This document shows positions 1 through 10,431 of a stretch of DNA of 64,000 bases, piece by piece; position 1 is the first letter of the stretch; each line of letters opens with the position of its first letter. The DNA lies in NCBI RefSeq assembly GCF_001653235.2, contig NC_035796.1:2728001-2792000 (forward strand), written 5' to 3'. Below the pieces are notes generated by a model, which saw only the letters and a program-made list of their open reading frames with translations, ran no database searches and was not told the DNA's origin. This DNA comes from Pochonia chlamydosporia 170. Lineage: Eukaryota; Ascomycota; Sordariomycetes; Hypocreales; Clavicipitaceae. Both the position numbers and the translations under genes were made by a program.

Positions 1-479
1 CTCATATAGAATCACATCCACCAAAAGTATCGCTCTGGAAGGCCTGACCGTTCTGCTTAGCTTTGTACTCCCTCGTAGCCTGATGAGATTGAGGACTGTT
101 TTGCACGAGCCGTAAGGGATGACTGTGAAACGCGGGATCGCCTTTGTCGTGGGCTTGATGGCAGGCTCAAAGCCCATGCGTTCTCGCCTTCAATGTTTGA
201 TGCTTTCTGGTCAAATGGTTCATTTAGCTAATCCATTGATGATCATTCAAATAGAAACAATATGAATTGTTCATCCGAGGAAAAGGGACAGTGGAAGAGG
301 TACAAATATCGCTCAATGTCGCGATGCATCAACAATTACTCAATCCAACTCTGATATTTCCGAACGACTACTTCTCATGCTCTTTTGATTGTCTTATGCT
401 TTATTTAAAAGGCAAAAACTTCTATTGGAAAGCCCATATCAAGCCCTCGGCACCCAATTTTGTTAGATAACGTTTCGCA
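1..479. other. Left edge and upstream region, no supported gene
   Basis: No reading frame here has clear family features. A minus-strand frame of about 60 codons starts at an ATG near 180 and runs off the left edge. It could be a gene end, but nothing in it is recognisable. The last ~100 bases should hold the promoter of the gene starting at 480; no clear TATA element is visible. Confidence 0.4.
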
Positions 480-1658
480 ATGTCCAACCCCACCATTCTT
501 GAAGCTCTTCAGTGGCATACCACGGCCATTGGCACTTCGTCCCTTCCCAAGGGTCATAATACGAGAGTTAAGACGCATATTAGAATCTCTACTTGGACTG
601 AGTGGTCAGACTTCACATATGAAAACGTCATGGCGATGTATGCAGACCAGTTGGAACGTCCGTACCATGGTCAGAAAGAACGAATAGCGTTGGCAAAAGA
701 CCTTTGGGTCTACAACGAAGCCTCCGTTGATGACTTGCAGCGGAAATTCCCCTTCACAATCATTAATAGTGCTCTGGACTCCATAATGACGGAAGAGACT
801 CGGCCGCACGCTCCTTATTACGGTCGCGGAGCGATGTCCCGGGGTTCCGGCTACGTACCTGACTGGGCCTGCGTCTCGGACCGGGAATATCACAACAATA
901 ATTACAAGAGTATCGTTACTGGCGACACCAAAACAAGCGCCAAATGGCAACCCGAAATGTACAATAGTGCGCACACGCACACTTTTTTAGAGTGGCAAAA
1001 AGTCGTCACACAAGTGGCCGCATATGCAAACAGATTCCGTACCCGGTATGGCTTCATTGTTACAGACAAGGAAGTTGTGATTCTTAGGTTCAAACGTGAA
1101 CGCATTGCACCTGGCATCGCCGCAAGCCGTCCTCGCCGACGACCAAACACTAGAGTTAACTTTAGCCAGACGTCTAGCCCACATTCATCCTCTAGTGACC
1201 CAAGTCTACCCTCGTCCGAGTCCTACGATGATGATGAGGATCAGGGAGTGGACGATAATATTGAGTATAAGACTATTCCCTGGGGGGTAAACGGGCCTGG
1301 TAAGCTCACGGCAAAGCTGGCTCTCGCCGTCCTGCCACTGATGGCTCTGCATGGTGAGCGCCATCTCGCTCGCTCGTATCCTGGACTCAACACATGGCGA
1401 ACCGATGGGACAGGCGTACGGCACAATACAACGGGCGAATTCCGCAAAAGGGCGCCGCCAGGCGCGATAATGGAAGAGGATGAAGGTGACGAAGACGACG
1501 AAGACGACGAAGACGACGAAGAGGATGAAGATGACGAAGAGGACGAAGAGGATGAAGAGGACGAAGATGACGGAGACAGCAGACCAGGATCAATATATGG
1601 TGACATCGAGCTACCCAAACCAAAACATGTGACAAAGAACAAGTTCTCAAAAAAATAA
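480..1658 (+). CDS. Fungal uncharacterised protein with acidic C-terminal tail
   Basis: This is a single-exon gene of 392 residues starting at an ATG with a favourable context (CGCAATGTC). The N-terminal 280 residues resemble a widespread family of fungal proteins of unknown function. Shared features include a stretch GFIVTDKEVVILRF (around residues 190-203), a following low-complexity spacer, and YKTIPWG then LTAKLALAVLPLMA. Such proteins often occur near repeats and effectors. An earlier GDTKTSAKWQPEM segment (about 145-157) could suit a PD-(D/E)XK nuclease-like core, but that is only an inference. Residues about 335-370 are a run of Asp and Glu encoded by a GAR/GAY trinucleotide repeat at roughly 1471-1580, and the protein ends in a basic KPKHVTKNKFSKK segment. 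No signal peptide or membrane segment is visible, so it is probably nuclear or cytosolic. Confidence 0.75.
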   Translation: MSNPTILEALQWHTTAIGTSSLPKGHNTRVKTHIRISTWTEWSDFTYENVMAMYADQLERPYHGQKERIALAKDLWVYNEASVDDLQRKFPFTIINSALDSIMTEETRPHAPYYGRGAMSRGSGYVPDWACVSDREYHNNNYKSIVTGDTKTSAKWQPEMYNSAHTHTFLEWQKVVTQVAAYANRFRTRYGFIVTDKEVVILRFKRERIAPGIAASRPRRRPNTRVNFSQTSSPHSSSSDPSLPSSESYDDDEDQGVDDNIEYKTIPWGVNGPGKLTAKLALAVLPLMALHGERHLARSYPGLNTWRTDGTGVRHNTTGEFRKRAPPGAIMEEDEGDEDDEDDEDDEEDEDDEEDEEDEEDEDDGDSRPGSIYGDIELPKPKHVTKNKFSKK

Positions 1659-2468
1659 CATGGGTCTTCGTATTACGAAATCATCATTTGGGGGGGGGGG
1701 GGGGGCGGCGAAAGCCTTCAAACTCGGGAAGTTCGAGAGAAGGGGATGGCACGACGATGAAGCGTGTTGGCGGGCGCACGACCAAAGTTGACACTCTCTT
1801 TAAGACAATGTATTCTGTTTGTATGGTTATTTGTTACAAGTTTAGACTTCACGCTGCTGCATTTTTTGATAGAGTAATTTGTATTGACCAAACTCCGTGC
1901 TGCATTGTGTGCTAGGCAAATATCACTGTACATCTGTTAAGATATATTAGCGTAGACTTGAACGTAGGGAAATATCGCAATGTTTGCCAACGAATTTAGC
2001 TACCAGACTAAATACCTACCTACCTACGGAGTAGGTATGATGGCATTTGATGTGTTGGTTGTCAATGTATTTGGCGGTGAGCAAATACGTCAATGTTGAC
2101 TTTGTACGACAGACGGCAACAGAATGTCAAGGAAGCTCCATGTCACATAATAAAGTAATGACCACTTTGGGCAGCATATGCCCATCATTGACCAATCACA
2201 CGCATCTGATGTCTGGTCTGGTGGGCCTAGTTGTTGGTGCTGCGTCGCGCATTGAAACCAGAGCGACCAGAGTGACCAGACCAAACTCACCAGAGACACA
2301 CGAGGCTGTCTAACCACCCTGCCCTGCCTGGCCTGGTCTGGTCTGGTTTTGTTCCGCAGCCACTCGCCAGAGCATATAAACGATGTGACCGAATATCTTC
2401 CACTTACTCTATTGTCCCTCCCCGACCAGTGTCCCCTTTCACCCTTCCCGACGGATTCGCGAGACGCC
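1659..2468. other. Intergenic region with a 16-base G run
   Basis: A run of 16 G lies at 1690-1705, just after the preceding stop codon. A short inverted motif (CCTACCTACCTAC, GGAGTAGGTA) lies near 2019-2037. CTGGT-type short repeats lie near 2210-2350. No gene is supported, and the right-hand part is promoter for the next gene. Confidence 0.5.
2375..2380 (+). promoter_or_regulatory. TATA-like element before the Fta2-like gene
   Basis: TATAAA sits 89 bases upstream of the chosen ATG at 2469, with a pyrimidine-rich stretch between them. This is consistent with a core promoter and supports starting translation at 2469. It has not been shown to function. Confidence 0.4.
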
Positions 2469-3455
2469 ATGAGCCGCCGAGCCCAGCGCATAGCAAGGGA
2501 AGAAGCCCTAGCCATTGAGGCACAAAACCGTAGGAAGCAGCGGGCATTGGACATGATGAATGTACAGTCCCTCGACGACGAGAAAATGGATTCTTCATCT
2601 CCCCTGGGCTGCTCGATGGAAGACTTCAAGCGACCAAAGCTCCGACAGTGTCCTTTTGGGCTACAGGAAATGCATTTCGTTCGTCGCCTCGGTGGCGGAC
2701 TTGATGGTTACAACTGGAAGATTCAGGTTCCAAAGGGTGGTCAAACCTATGTCTTGAAGCTGGTATGTTGATGCAATTCTTGGCTGGCCACTGTACTGAT
2801 AACTCTTCCCTGTATGCAGTTTTGGGACACAGAGCCTTGGTATCCGCATTATTTCGCCGCTCAGAGAGAATGTCAAAATGCCGCTCTATTCCAACAAATC
2901 AAGGCGGCTATATTGGACGCGGCTGGCGCTGGAAGTGGAAAGGGGCCGATTCTGCTCAATCCAGAACCAGAGTCTAGGAAGGATGCGATAGCAAACTTGC
3001 TTGCCTTTTCCACTGAGGCTCGCCAGCGGAACAGCAGCAACGCGGCCCCTAACTTGGTAGCGATTGGCGAGATGCCTCGCATGAGGCAGTGTTACGGCTG
3101 GCTAAAGTTCACGGGGGACGATCTGTATCGTCATTGGGGTCCTTGGAGTGTGTGCGGACGGATGAATCCACCGCCCATCTGCATAGAAAAGATAAAGCGC
3201 TCTATTGATGATGAAAAACTCTACACAGCAGTTGTGTATGAGTTTATCGAGGAAGCTGATAACGACCATGGCGCCATGCAGCCGGTGTTGGATTTCCTGT
3301 GGCTTGTCGGCTTTAGCTTTGCTGACTCGCCACTGGCTGTGAACTGGAAAGATGGTGTATTGATTGACGGCTCAGAAGTTGCTGGCCCTAGAAGCTATGG
3401 GTGGCACAAGTGGAACTATGGTAAAAGAACTCCGGAGTCTGTGCTCATGGAGTAG
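2469..3455 (+). CDS. Fta2-like protein (kinetochore Sim4 subunit family)
   Basis: There are two exons, 2469-2762 and 2820-3455. The 57-bp intron has a GTATGT donor, a CTGAT branch-like site and a GCAG acceptor, and joins AAG-CTG directly to TTT-TGG-GAC. The product is about 309 residues. After a basic, probably disordered N-terminus comes CPFGLQEMHFVRRLGGGLDGYNWKI, then VLKL-FWDTEP and HYFAAQRECQNAALFQ. These are the hallmark blocks of the fungal family annotated as kinetochore Sim4 complex subunit Fta2, whose fold resembles a degenerate protein kinase (glycine-rich turn, VLK strand). In fission yeast Fta2 is a Sim4/COMA-type kinetochore subunit. Filamentous fungi carry many divergent paralogues, and a kinetochore role here is not established. 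A complete kinase HRD/DFG set is not evident. Confidence 0.75.
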
Positions 3456-5128
3456 AGAGTAGACCCTCAAGGGGGATGTCATTACGGGTCGATGGTTCTT
3501 AATTATACTGCCAAGAGAATAGATGTTCTTGAGTCTTGACGAGTTATCACTACCTCGGTAGTTCTCCCGCATTCTCGGCCAGGATAAGTAAAGTAGTATC
3601 ATAACCAAGCACGCTCAGTGGCCTTTGTTTATTTGCTTACACCTTTGTTGAGGATTCAAACCCAGCTTCAGACAGAGAAAATGATTGATGGGACTGTGTA
3701 TGTACTGAATTCTCGTGCCAAATGTGGCTGTGACCAAACAGGACGTGACGCTCCTAGTCCACCACGCATTCATGCCAAATCGAGTAGAAGAAAATAATAT
3801 GGAAGTATGCCAAGAGCTGACCACGTTTCATGTTCAAGGCACGGGATCTGCCTAAGTAGACTAGACCTATTACAGTCAGTGTTAACTGCGCCGCGGTGTT
3901 GGCATTTCTGTGCGTCGTGGAATGCGGAGTTGACGTCTTGTACAGCCTCCTTGGCACACCCCTAGTCGTTAAAAAGGCATTAGCCGCTAAGCCATCTCCC
4001 AGAATAGCTTCAATGCGTCTGATGGTATTGCGATACGAACAAAAGAGGCTATGTTTTTAAAACTCAGAACAACAACAACAACATTCAGCTCTGAAATCTG
4101 TCGCTGTTTTAGGTCTTCTATGAGAATTGGCTGTTCGGTGTGCATGAGTCGGAGATAATTTGCACTAGTGGCTTCCCTGCTTCACTGGGCACATTTCTCT
4201 CCATGGTTAACTATCAGAAGCACAATTTCCTAGCTAGGTTTGGCGTTTGAAGCTTTGAGCGAGAATTCGTCATATCACGATAGCTGGAAAACGTATTCTT
4301 CTAAGGGTGGCCTGATGCCCATGCCGAGGCCACAAAACACCGAAGCCTACAGTCCGTGGTAAAGGTATTTACATACATCCAAGTACACACTAACACAAGA
4401 AAATATAGCCTGGCATACAACACGATATGCAATACATTTCGCTCGGTGAATGAGGGTTAATAGCTTCCCCGAGTAGACATAGTTTCGACGTACCCTAGCC
4501 TCTGTACGGATCATGGCGGAATCATACTTCTCCCCAAAGTCAGGTTGAATACATCGGCCGAGAGTCATTCACTCTATTCATTGTACCAAAAGAGCGACAA
4601 AGCTCACCAGCATATGGCATAAAAGCTTCTAGCTTGCTCGGAGATGTCCCGATGGGACAGGGCTTGCCAACCCAAACCCAAACCCAAACACCCAGCGGCT
4701 AGCCGACCCTCTTTGGCCACCAAGATGCCATCATTCTGAGCCAAGACCGCCTTTTCTATCCGGCTTCATTGGTCTTTAGGCTGTATCCACTCCACTAGAA
4801 CCCGTATTCCACCGTTATGTACTGCACATATGTTTTAATTACGCGTCCACTCTGTCTGGCGTTGGCCTTGTCAACTATTGGATATTATCCTAGTTGATGA
4901 TGGTGACTGGTCAAGTGATTGAGGGATTTGCTGTCATGTTCGGTACCAAGTAAATAGTGTTGGTCAGCCTGCAGGCCATCAGATGGTCTCGGACATCCAG
5001 TGGCTCTCAGGGGCAAAACTGTTTTCAGACTCTCTATCCCATCTCTTATCTTGTGGATGGACTGTATTCCGAAATTGTTGACTATTTTACCCCTTAGAAA
5101 ACTTTCTTCTACCTATGAACTTCACTGA
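3456..5128. other. Long intergenic region without supported gene
   Basis: No frame of convincing coding character is seen on either strand over about 1.7 kb. A short CCAAAC-type run (four near-copies) lies around 4671-4690; it is too short and too far inside to be telomeric. The last 150 bases before 5129 are presumably promoter. Confidence 0.5.
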
Positions 5129-6890
5129 ATGCCATACAGACGAGTCATAATGGCTGCCCTTCGAAATACTCTTACTCTTATGCTTGTCTTCGTCGGTTCT
5201 TACACATTGTTCTCCATCCAAAAACCACTCAGAGGTCCAAATAGTCTTCAACGGCCGTATTATGGATCGGGTTTGTATGATTGGGGACTATTAGGCCTTA
5301 ATCCTGCTCAACATTATCAATCCTTTACCGGAAGTTCCATCAAACCGAACGTGATACGGACGGACGACCGATGCAGCTACGGCTGGTTCTTCGTTGAGCC
5401 CCTGAATCGTCTCGCACAACAGCCGTTCATGATATTTGATCATGATCTGAACCTTGTCTGGACACCAACAGCCCCTGAATGGAAGAATGCCAGAGATGCC
5501 AAAGTGCAAAGCCTCGACGGAAACAACTATATCACATTCCTGTACGGCTCAGAAACGTCTGTCGGCGGTCAGGGGTATGCCTTGGTATGTTCCGCCATAG
5601 AACTTGTCACAGCTTTTAACAGCCAAACACGGCGTCAAGAATATCATGAACTGATGCCAGCATTCGTAGATTGACAACACTTACCGGCTTTACAAAACGG
5701 TCGAACCTGTCGGCGTCCTCGGCTATTTGTCCGGACTTCGCCTTACATCAGACGGCACAGCGTTAATCATCATCCATCATGCCTCGACACACCCCAATAA
5801 GAAACCCAAGGACATTGACACCGTTTTCCAGGAAATCGACCTGGACTCGGGGAAGCTACTCTTTGAGTGGCGAGCCTCAGATTTCATACACGGATCTGGC
5901 CAACCTAGCAATCCCAACCCAACTTTCTTTCAACTTCAAAATGTTGACAAAGATGCCGACGGCAACTACCTCGTATCCTCCGGTAACACTATCCTTTGCA
6001 TCAGTAAAGAAAATGGAAAGGCTCTCTGGCAACTTGGCGGCAGTGGCAACGAGTTCCGAGATGAATCTGCTGGGTCCGCTACCTCCTTGTCAAACCATCA
6101 TGTTGCCTCTTGGCATAATAACACGACACTCCTTGTCACAAACAACAACCACGGGGACAACAGAAGCAACATCTTGATTTATGTCAAACTCTCATTTGAT
6201 AAAATGACGGCGACTGTCATCAAAGACATCAGCCCACCCGTTGACACTTCTTCCAAAATGGACACATTTCAACTTTTAGGCAACGACCATATCCTTGCAC
6301 AGGACACGACGACTTCCAAGGTCATCGAGTCGTCAGTCAATGAGACGTTTTGCGAAGTAGATTTCGCTCCTTCTCGTCTCTCATCAAGGTGGACTACAAA
6401 GTACCACGTGTCCAAGTATGAATGGTCTGCAAACCCTCAGACGTCGCCGGACATTGCCGTTCGCCCTGATGAAGGTGCTATCTACGTTAGTTGGAATGGT
6501 GGAACAGACATAGATGCTTGGATATTGCAGAGTGGACCTAAGACCGAAGGAACCGTCTTTATTGACCATTTGAGGATATCGAAAACGAGCTTCGAAACGC
6601 GAATCGAACTGCCGAGACGAACCGAAGAGTACATAAGGGTCGTGGCGTTGGACAAGAAGTGGAAGATGGCTTCACACTCTGTGGCGGTTTCGAGGCACGT
6701 TCCCTTTGGTGGAAGTAGGCGTGTGCCAGTATTGCTGGCTTTGGCAGAAGGGATCTTTAGGATTCGTACCCGCATCATTCTACTGGCCCTTGTGTTTTGT
6801 ATAATGCTGTATTGTTATCTCGGTGCTTGCTTGCCTCTGTTTCGCAAGATGAGGCATCCGAATTCACCTCGGGCGAGAAAGAATCTGTAA
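5129..6890 (+). CDS. Arylsulfotransferase-family (ASST) membrane-anchored protein
   Basis: There are two exons, 5129-5584 and 5670-6890. The 85-bp intron (GTATGT donor, TAG acceptor) joins GQGYAL to IDNTYRLYKTV. The product is about 558 residues. A hydrophobic N-terminal segment (about residues 8-28) looks like a signal anchor. Blocks typical of fungal arylsulfotransferase-like proteins follow: DDRCSYGWFFVEP, FDHDLNLVWT, GYLSGLRLTSDGTALI, FEWRASDFI and NHHVASWHNNTTLLVTNNN. A second membrane segment (about 515-540) is followed by a short basic tail, so the beta-propeller domain probably faces the lumen or exterior. Bacterial members transfer sulfate between phenols; the substrate of the fungal branch is unknown. 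The second ATG, at codon 8, is an alternative start. Confidence 0.85.
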
Positions 6891-7800
6891 CGGTTTCTGA
6901 GGATCGAGGAATGATGTTGTTGACGTTTCAGCAATCATTTTGCTTGAGGTGTATTTCTGCAGTGTCGCAACAACCTGCCAGGGTCTTCGTTATGTATTTA
7001 GAGGTATCTTGTCATACCATACTCTCTTTCCAAGTGCTTTAGCAGCCGTTTTGAGACCCAAGGGGCGGCAATTTAGTCCTCCCGTTCGCACATACAGCAC
7101 GTCGGGTTTAACCAAAACTCTCTTTAGTTATTCAGTAGTAGTAATAAGGCACCCGGCGGGAATTTGATTATCCTTTGTATATAAGGTCGTCCTTATTCTA
7201 AGCTTCGTGAACCTGATATCCGACCCGGCATACGTCGCTTTCGTCAGTTTCCGAATTGCAGCTCATCAGCGGCTTTCTAGTCATGCGATTGTGATAATCG
7301 TTTATACTCGTTCGTGTCGGCCTGTGAAGGGCCACCACGATGCCCGCCAACTTCTGCACCGCAAGCCATGTCAAACCAGCAGTAACCTGAAGGAAGAGCC
7401 CTAGGGTCACAGCGCCATACGGGTCAAAAGCCACAACCGTTGACGAGGAATAGACCTTGAAGTACGAGCTCCCAAGAAGATCCCAATACTCTAGACTATA
7501 ACAATAGAATGAAAGTATCTGAAATGCACTAGTTATCACACTAATTGGAGGAAACTCTGATCAGACCTGCAGTTCACAACAATACATGTACATCCAGCCA
7601 CGCTTGACTTTGGACTTTACAAAACGAAACTATCTTCCGCCGCGCACAATTCATACATTCACACATTACCCATCGTCACCAGTCCAGTCTGCACCAGCAC
7701 ATGCGCGTTTGTGTGACTCATTGTGCACTCCAGGTCATCTGCGTATGCTTGTTCAATGCGGATTGTCCGGCGTCGTCTGGGGGGGGGCGCGCCGAATGCA
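6891..7800. other. Intergenic region, doubtful small ORF on minus strand
   Basis: A minus-strand frame at 7198-7539 (up to 113 codons) contains one hydrophobic stretch around VTLGLFLQVTAGLTWL. It has no recognisable family and no confirmed start, so I do not call it a gene. An 8-base G run lies near 7780-7787. Confidence 0.35.
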
Positions 7801-8590
7801 ATGATGGAGCAGGAACATACTTCCGCTGAAACTGAACGGCACGTCTATATGAGAGAGGGAACGGCCGCCCTACGTTGGTTGTTCGGATACTATGACAAAC
7901 GACGATTACCTGGCTGGACGATTTGCCCACCCTGGCCGCACACACTATCCACCTGGCTGCCGAAAAAGCGAAAGACGCGATTCAGAGAGACAAGTTTGGT
8001 AGGTATGGATATCGACGAAATCAAGGAGCAAGATGGGATGCCAGTACAATTCCACATTGGCATATTCAGTCCTGCGTACCCAGGATCTGCATGACCAATG
8101 CCACTCACCTCCCTCAGACGCAGAGGATTTGAAACCAGATATCATACAATCCCGCCACTGGCTCGTTCAAAATAACCAGTATTATTCAAAAAACGACAAT
8201 CTTTTCTGCTTTGGAAAACCGCGGTCTGTTCTGCTCTGTAAGTTGGAGGGACGCTTGAAAGGACTTCTCGCAAATTCCTCTCCATTAATTCTCGTTGTTC
8301 ACGGAGGGCATCGTCAAACGACGCTCCTGCAAAAGCTCAACATCAACCTTGCACCCGTCTTCACCCTCGATACGACAAGTTGCCCGCTTTCCACTCCAGA
8401 TTTTCTACACCTTTCCCTAAAGCGGCTTCTCCAAGCATTTAGCATTCCCTTCACTGGCGACCGTCTCCACGTCGCTGGGAACGACGCACACTTTACACTC
8501 CGCGTTCTACTCATGATTGCTGTGACCGACGTACAACGGGAGCTGGACGAGGCTCCAGCGTGGGTGCCTGTGTTTGAAGCAATTGCCTGA
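7801..8590 (+). pseudogene. Frameshifted Gfd2/YDR514C-like nuclease-fold gene
   Basis: Two overlapping frames together encode one recognisable domain. The first (ATG 7801, ending near 8094) carries VGMDIDEI and PVQFHIGI, the first acidic strand of the family. The second, in another frame up to 8590, continues with SVLRTQDLHD, SPLILVVHGG, a TLDTTSCPLST segment and DRLHVAGNDAHFTLRALL-like residues. These are characteristic of fungal Gfd2/YDR514C C-terminal domains, which have an RNase H/DEDD exonuclease-like fold. The break is at about 8060-8066, where one extra T after GGC-ATA shifts the frame. There is no room for an intron there. It is either a real pseudogene or a sequencing error of one base. 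The start is uncertain. Confidence 0.65.
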
Positions 8591-9753
8591 GCTCCATTGT
8601 TTCACAAGAGGAAGCAGGGGGCAGCTTTGGAGCAGGGAGGAGTGCCGACATAGGTACGATGTGTGCAATACGCTGAAACGGGCGTCGAAGGGCAGCACTG
8701 ACATTTATTGACCATGCCTCTGACGCCTTGTGTAGTCAGGCTCGGAGTCAGAGAGCCTTGGCAATAGCTTCAAGCGTGTAATAACATGGGGTTCAGCAGT
8801 ATATTACCTTTTTATGGGCTGAAATGGGTTTTATAAGCATCGTCATGCGGAGATTTACATCTCGCAACAGGAATCTTAAGGTCAGTTTCCGGGCTACGGC
8901 ATTGGTGTTGCTTTTGAAACAAGGTCGATGGTTGGAGTAAGCTGTGAGGGAAATGAAAGACCACGGGGAGGTTGGAGCTGATGAGCTCTTGAACATGTCC
9001 GGGGTAACTGCCCAGGTGGCTAGCAAGGAAAGGTAAGGTGGAGTTAATTGGTACGAGGTATTATTGAGTCGGTTGCCAAACCTTTTAAGAACTCAAGGAA
9101 GAATGAGGCAAATGCCCTTTGGCGTATGCCAGTATCAACTACCACGGCGCCACTTATCTGAGCAGCGGTGACATGAAGTATACGTTTTTTGTTATTAAGA
9201 TTTCTCAGGCTTTCTCACAGTCGTAGCACGAATATACACTAGGCAGAAATGATGAGGCATGTTTAACGGCTACTATGGACGGTTCGAGGCAATGCGAGAC
9301 TGAGTCGTTCATGTGAGGGTCTTGGTGCCTGTGCTTAAACCACAAACATCGACATGGCGTCTATGGAGAAAAAGATTTTCTTGTACCTAAGTACACACTA
9401 ATACGGCTGGAAAACCCTGAGTATGTAGCGTAATATGTTACCCGGTCGATGTGATGGGCCGAGTGGCCACGAGCGACTGTGGAAGACCTACTTCGTTTTT
9501 TATGACTCTTGTAATGGTGGGTAAATAAATTGTTGTAAATTCACTTAACTTGCATAATATAAACAAAGTATAGCATTTAAAACTTTAGAGTAGATCTGGA
9601 TGTATCGCCTCCTCCGACTTTTCTAAAAACAAATTACCCCATACATCCCCCTTTCCATCAACATACACAATCTCCATTACATTGGCCGTGAAGCTTACTT
9701 AAACTTATGACAACGACATTAGATAAACCAACTAAACTTCATTTTCTCTCATA
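8591..9753. other. Intergenic region
   Basis: No supportable coding frame is seen. It holds the 3' flanks of two convergent loci (the relic ending at 8590 and the minus-strand gene ending at 9754), with A/T-rich stretches near 9490-9600. Confidence 0.5.
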
Positions 9754-10431
9754 TTAAAGCATAACCGCAGCAACACCGGCAAGGCCCAATACCACAACAG
9801 CAGGCTTGATCTTGTCTCCGGCAGCAGTTACAACTGGAATACCAGTGGCATGCGTCTTAGACGGAGAAGTATGAGTCGCGGCGTTGCCAGTGGGCTGTGT
9901 AGATGAAGCGTGTATCGGAGCAACAGTAGTATCAGGGAGAGGAGTTTTCGACTTGGGTGTCTTTGTCGCCGGATTCTTAGACGTAGGTGTTTGGACAACC
10001 GGGCTTCCAACGACATGTGTTGAGCGAATCGGCGTCTGAAAAACAGGACTGCCAACAGTGTGCGTCGATTTGACAACTGTCCGGCTGGTGTTACAGTAGG
10101 TAGATACAGCACTCTGGACTACCGGACTGCCAACCGCATGTGTAGACTTGACACTCTGAACGACTGGCGTACCGACAGTATGAGTGGATACGGCGGTTTG
10201 GACGACAGGGCTTCCAACTGTGTGGGTTGACAAGACTGACGAAGTCTGGGCAACAGGACTGCCAAGGCGATGTGTTGACAAGACGCTGCTCTTGACCGGG
10301 GATGAAACTACCTGCATGGAGGTGGCGGTCTGGGCAATAGGACTGCCAAGCTCTTGTGTAGAGAGTGGTACTGCCAAGACGGGTGTGGCCGTGAAAGCCA
10401 AGGCAATGTGTGCCAAGATTATGGTTCTCAT
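9754..10431 (-). CDS. Secreted GPI-like protein with STHTVGSPVVQ tandem repeats
   Basis: This is a single exon of about 225 residues. The ATG at 10431 gives a clean signal peptide (MRTIILAHIALAFTATPVLA). The body consists of about nine degenerate 11-14-residue units of the type STHTVGSPVVQT. A Thr/Pro/Lys-rich linker follows, then a hydrophobic C-terminal tail (PAVVVLGLAGVAAVML) that could direct GPI attachment. Repeats, signal sequence and tail suggest a wall-bound or surface protein, with Ser/Thr for O-mannosylation. There are no Kex2-type dibasic sites between units, which argues against a multi-peptide pheromone-like precursor. Only two Cys-containing positions interrupt the repeats (around YCNTS). 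No catalytic domain is visible and the function is unknown. A TATA-like element (minus strand, about 10543-10552) lies ~115 bases upstream. Confidence 0.7.
   Translation of the reverse strand: MRTIILAHIALAFTATPVLAVPLSTQELGSPIAQTATSMQVVSSPVKSSVLSTHRLGSPVAQTSSVLSTHTVGSPVVQTAVSTHTVGTPVVQSVKSTHAVGSPVVQSAVSTYCNTSRTVVKSTHTVGSPVFQTPIRSTHVVGSPVVQTPTSKNPATKTPKSKTPLPDTTVAPIHASSTQPTGNAATHTSPSKTHATGIPVVTAAGDKIKPAVVVLGLAGVAAVML
9990..10370 (-). repeat. In-gene tandem repeat, units of about 33-42 bp
   Basis: Units encode variants of S-T-H-T/A/R-V/L-G-S/T-P-V-V/A-Q-T/S. Spacing differs because some units carry extra residues. Several neighbours are nearly identical in DNA (TGTGTAGACTTGAC-like and ACTGCCAAC-like motifs recur on the plus strand), which suggests copy-number change by slippage or unequal exchange. 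Confidence 0.7.

Noticed and set aside
1241..1642. Long poly-Ser open frame on the minus strand
   Set aside because: It is the antisense shadow of the Asp/Glu trinucleotide repeat of the plus-strand gene.
3651..3666. T-loop-like GGTTTGAATCC on the minus strand
   Set aside because: No box A at a suitable distance and no cloverleaf can be drawn.
4671..4690. CCAAAC repeats that look telomere-like
   Set aside because: Only a few copies, internal, and not the TTAGGG-type repeat of filamentous fungi.
7198..7539. Possible small membrane protein on the minus strand, with an AVQKLAG motif also seen near 25290
   Set aside because: The shared motif covers only about 20 bases, and neither frame has a start, family or further similarity, so chance is likely.
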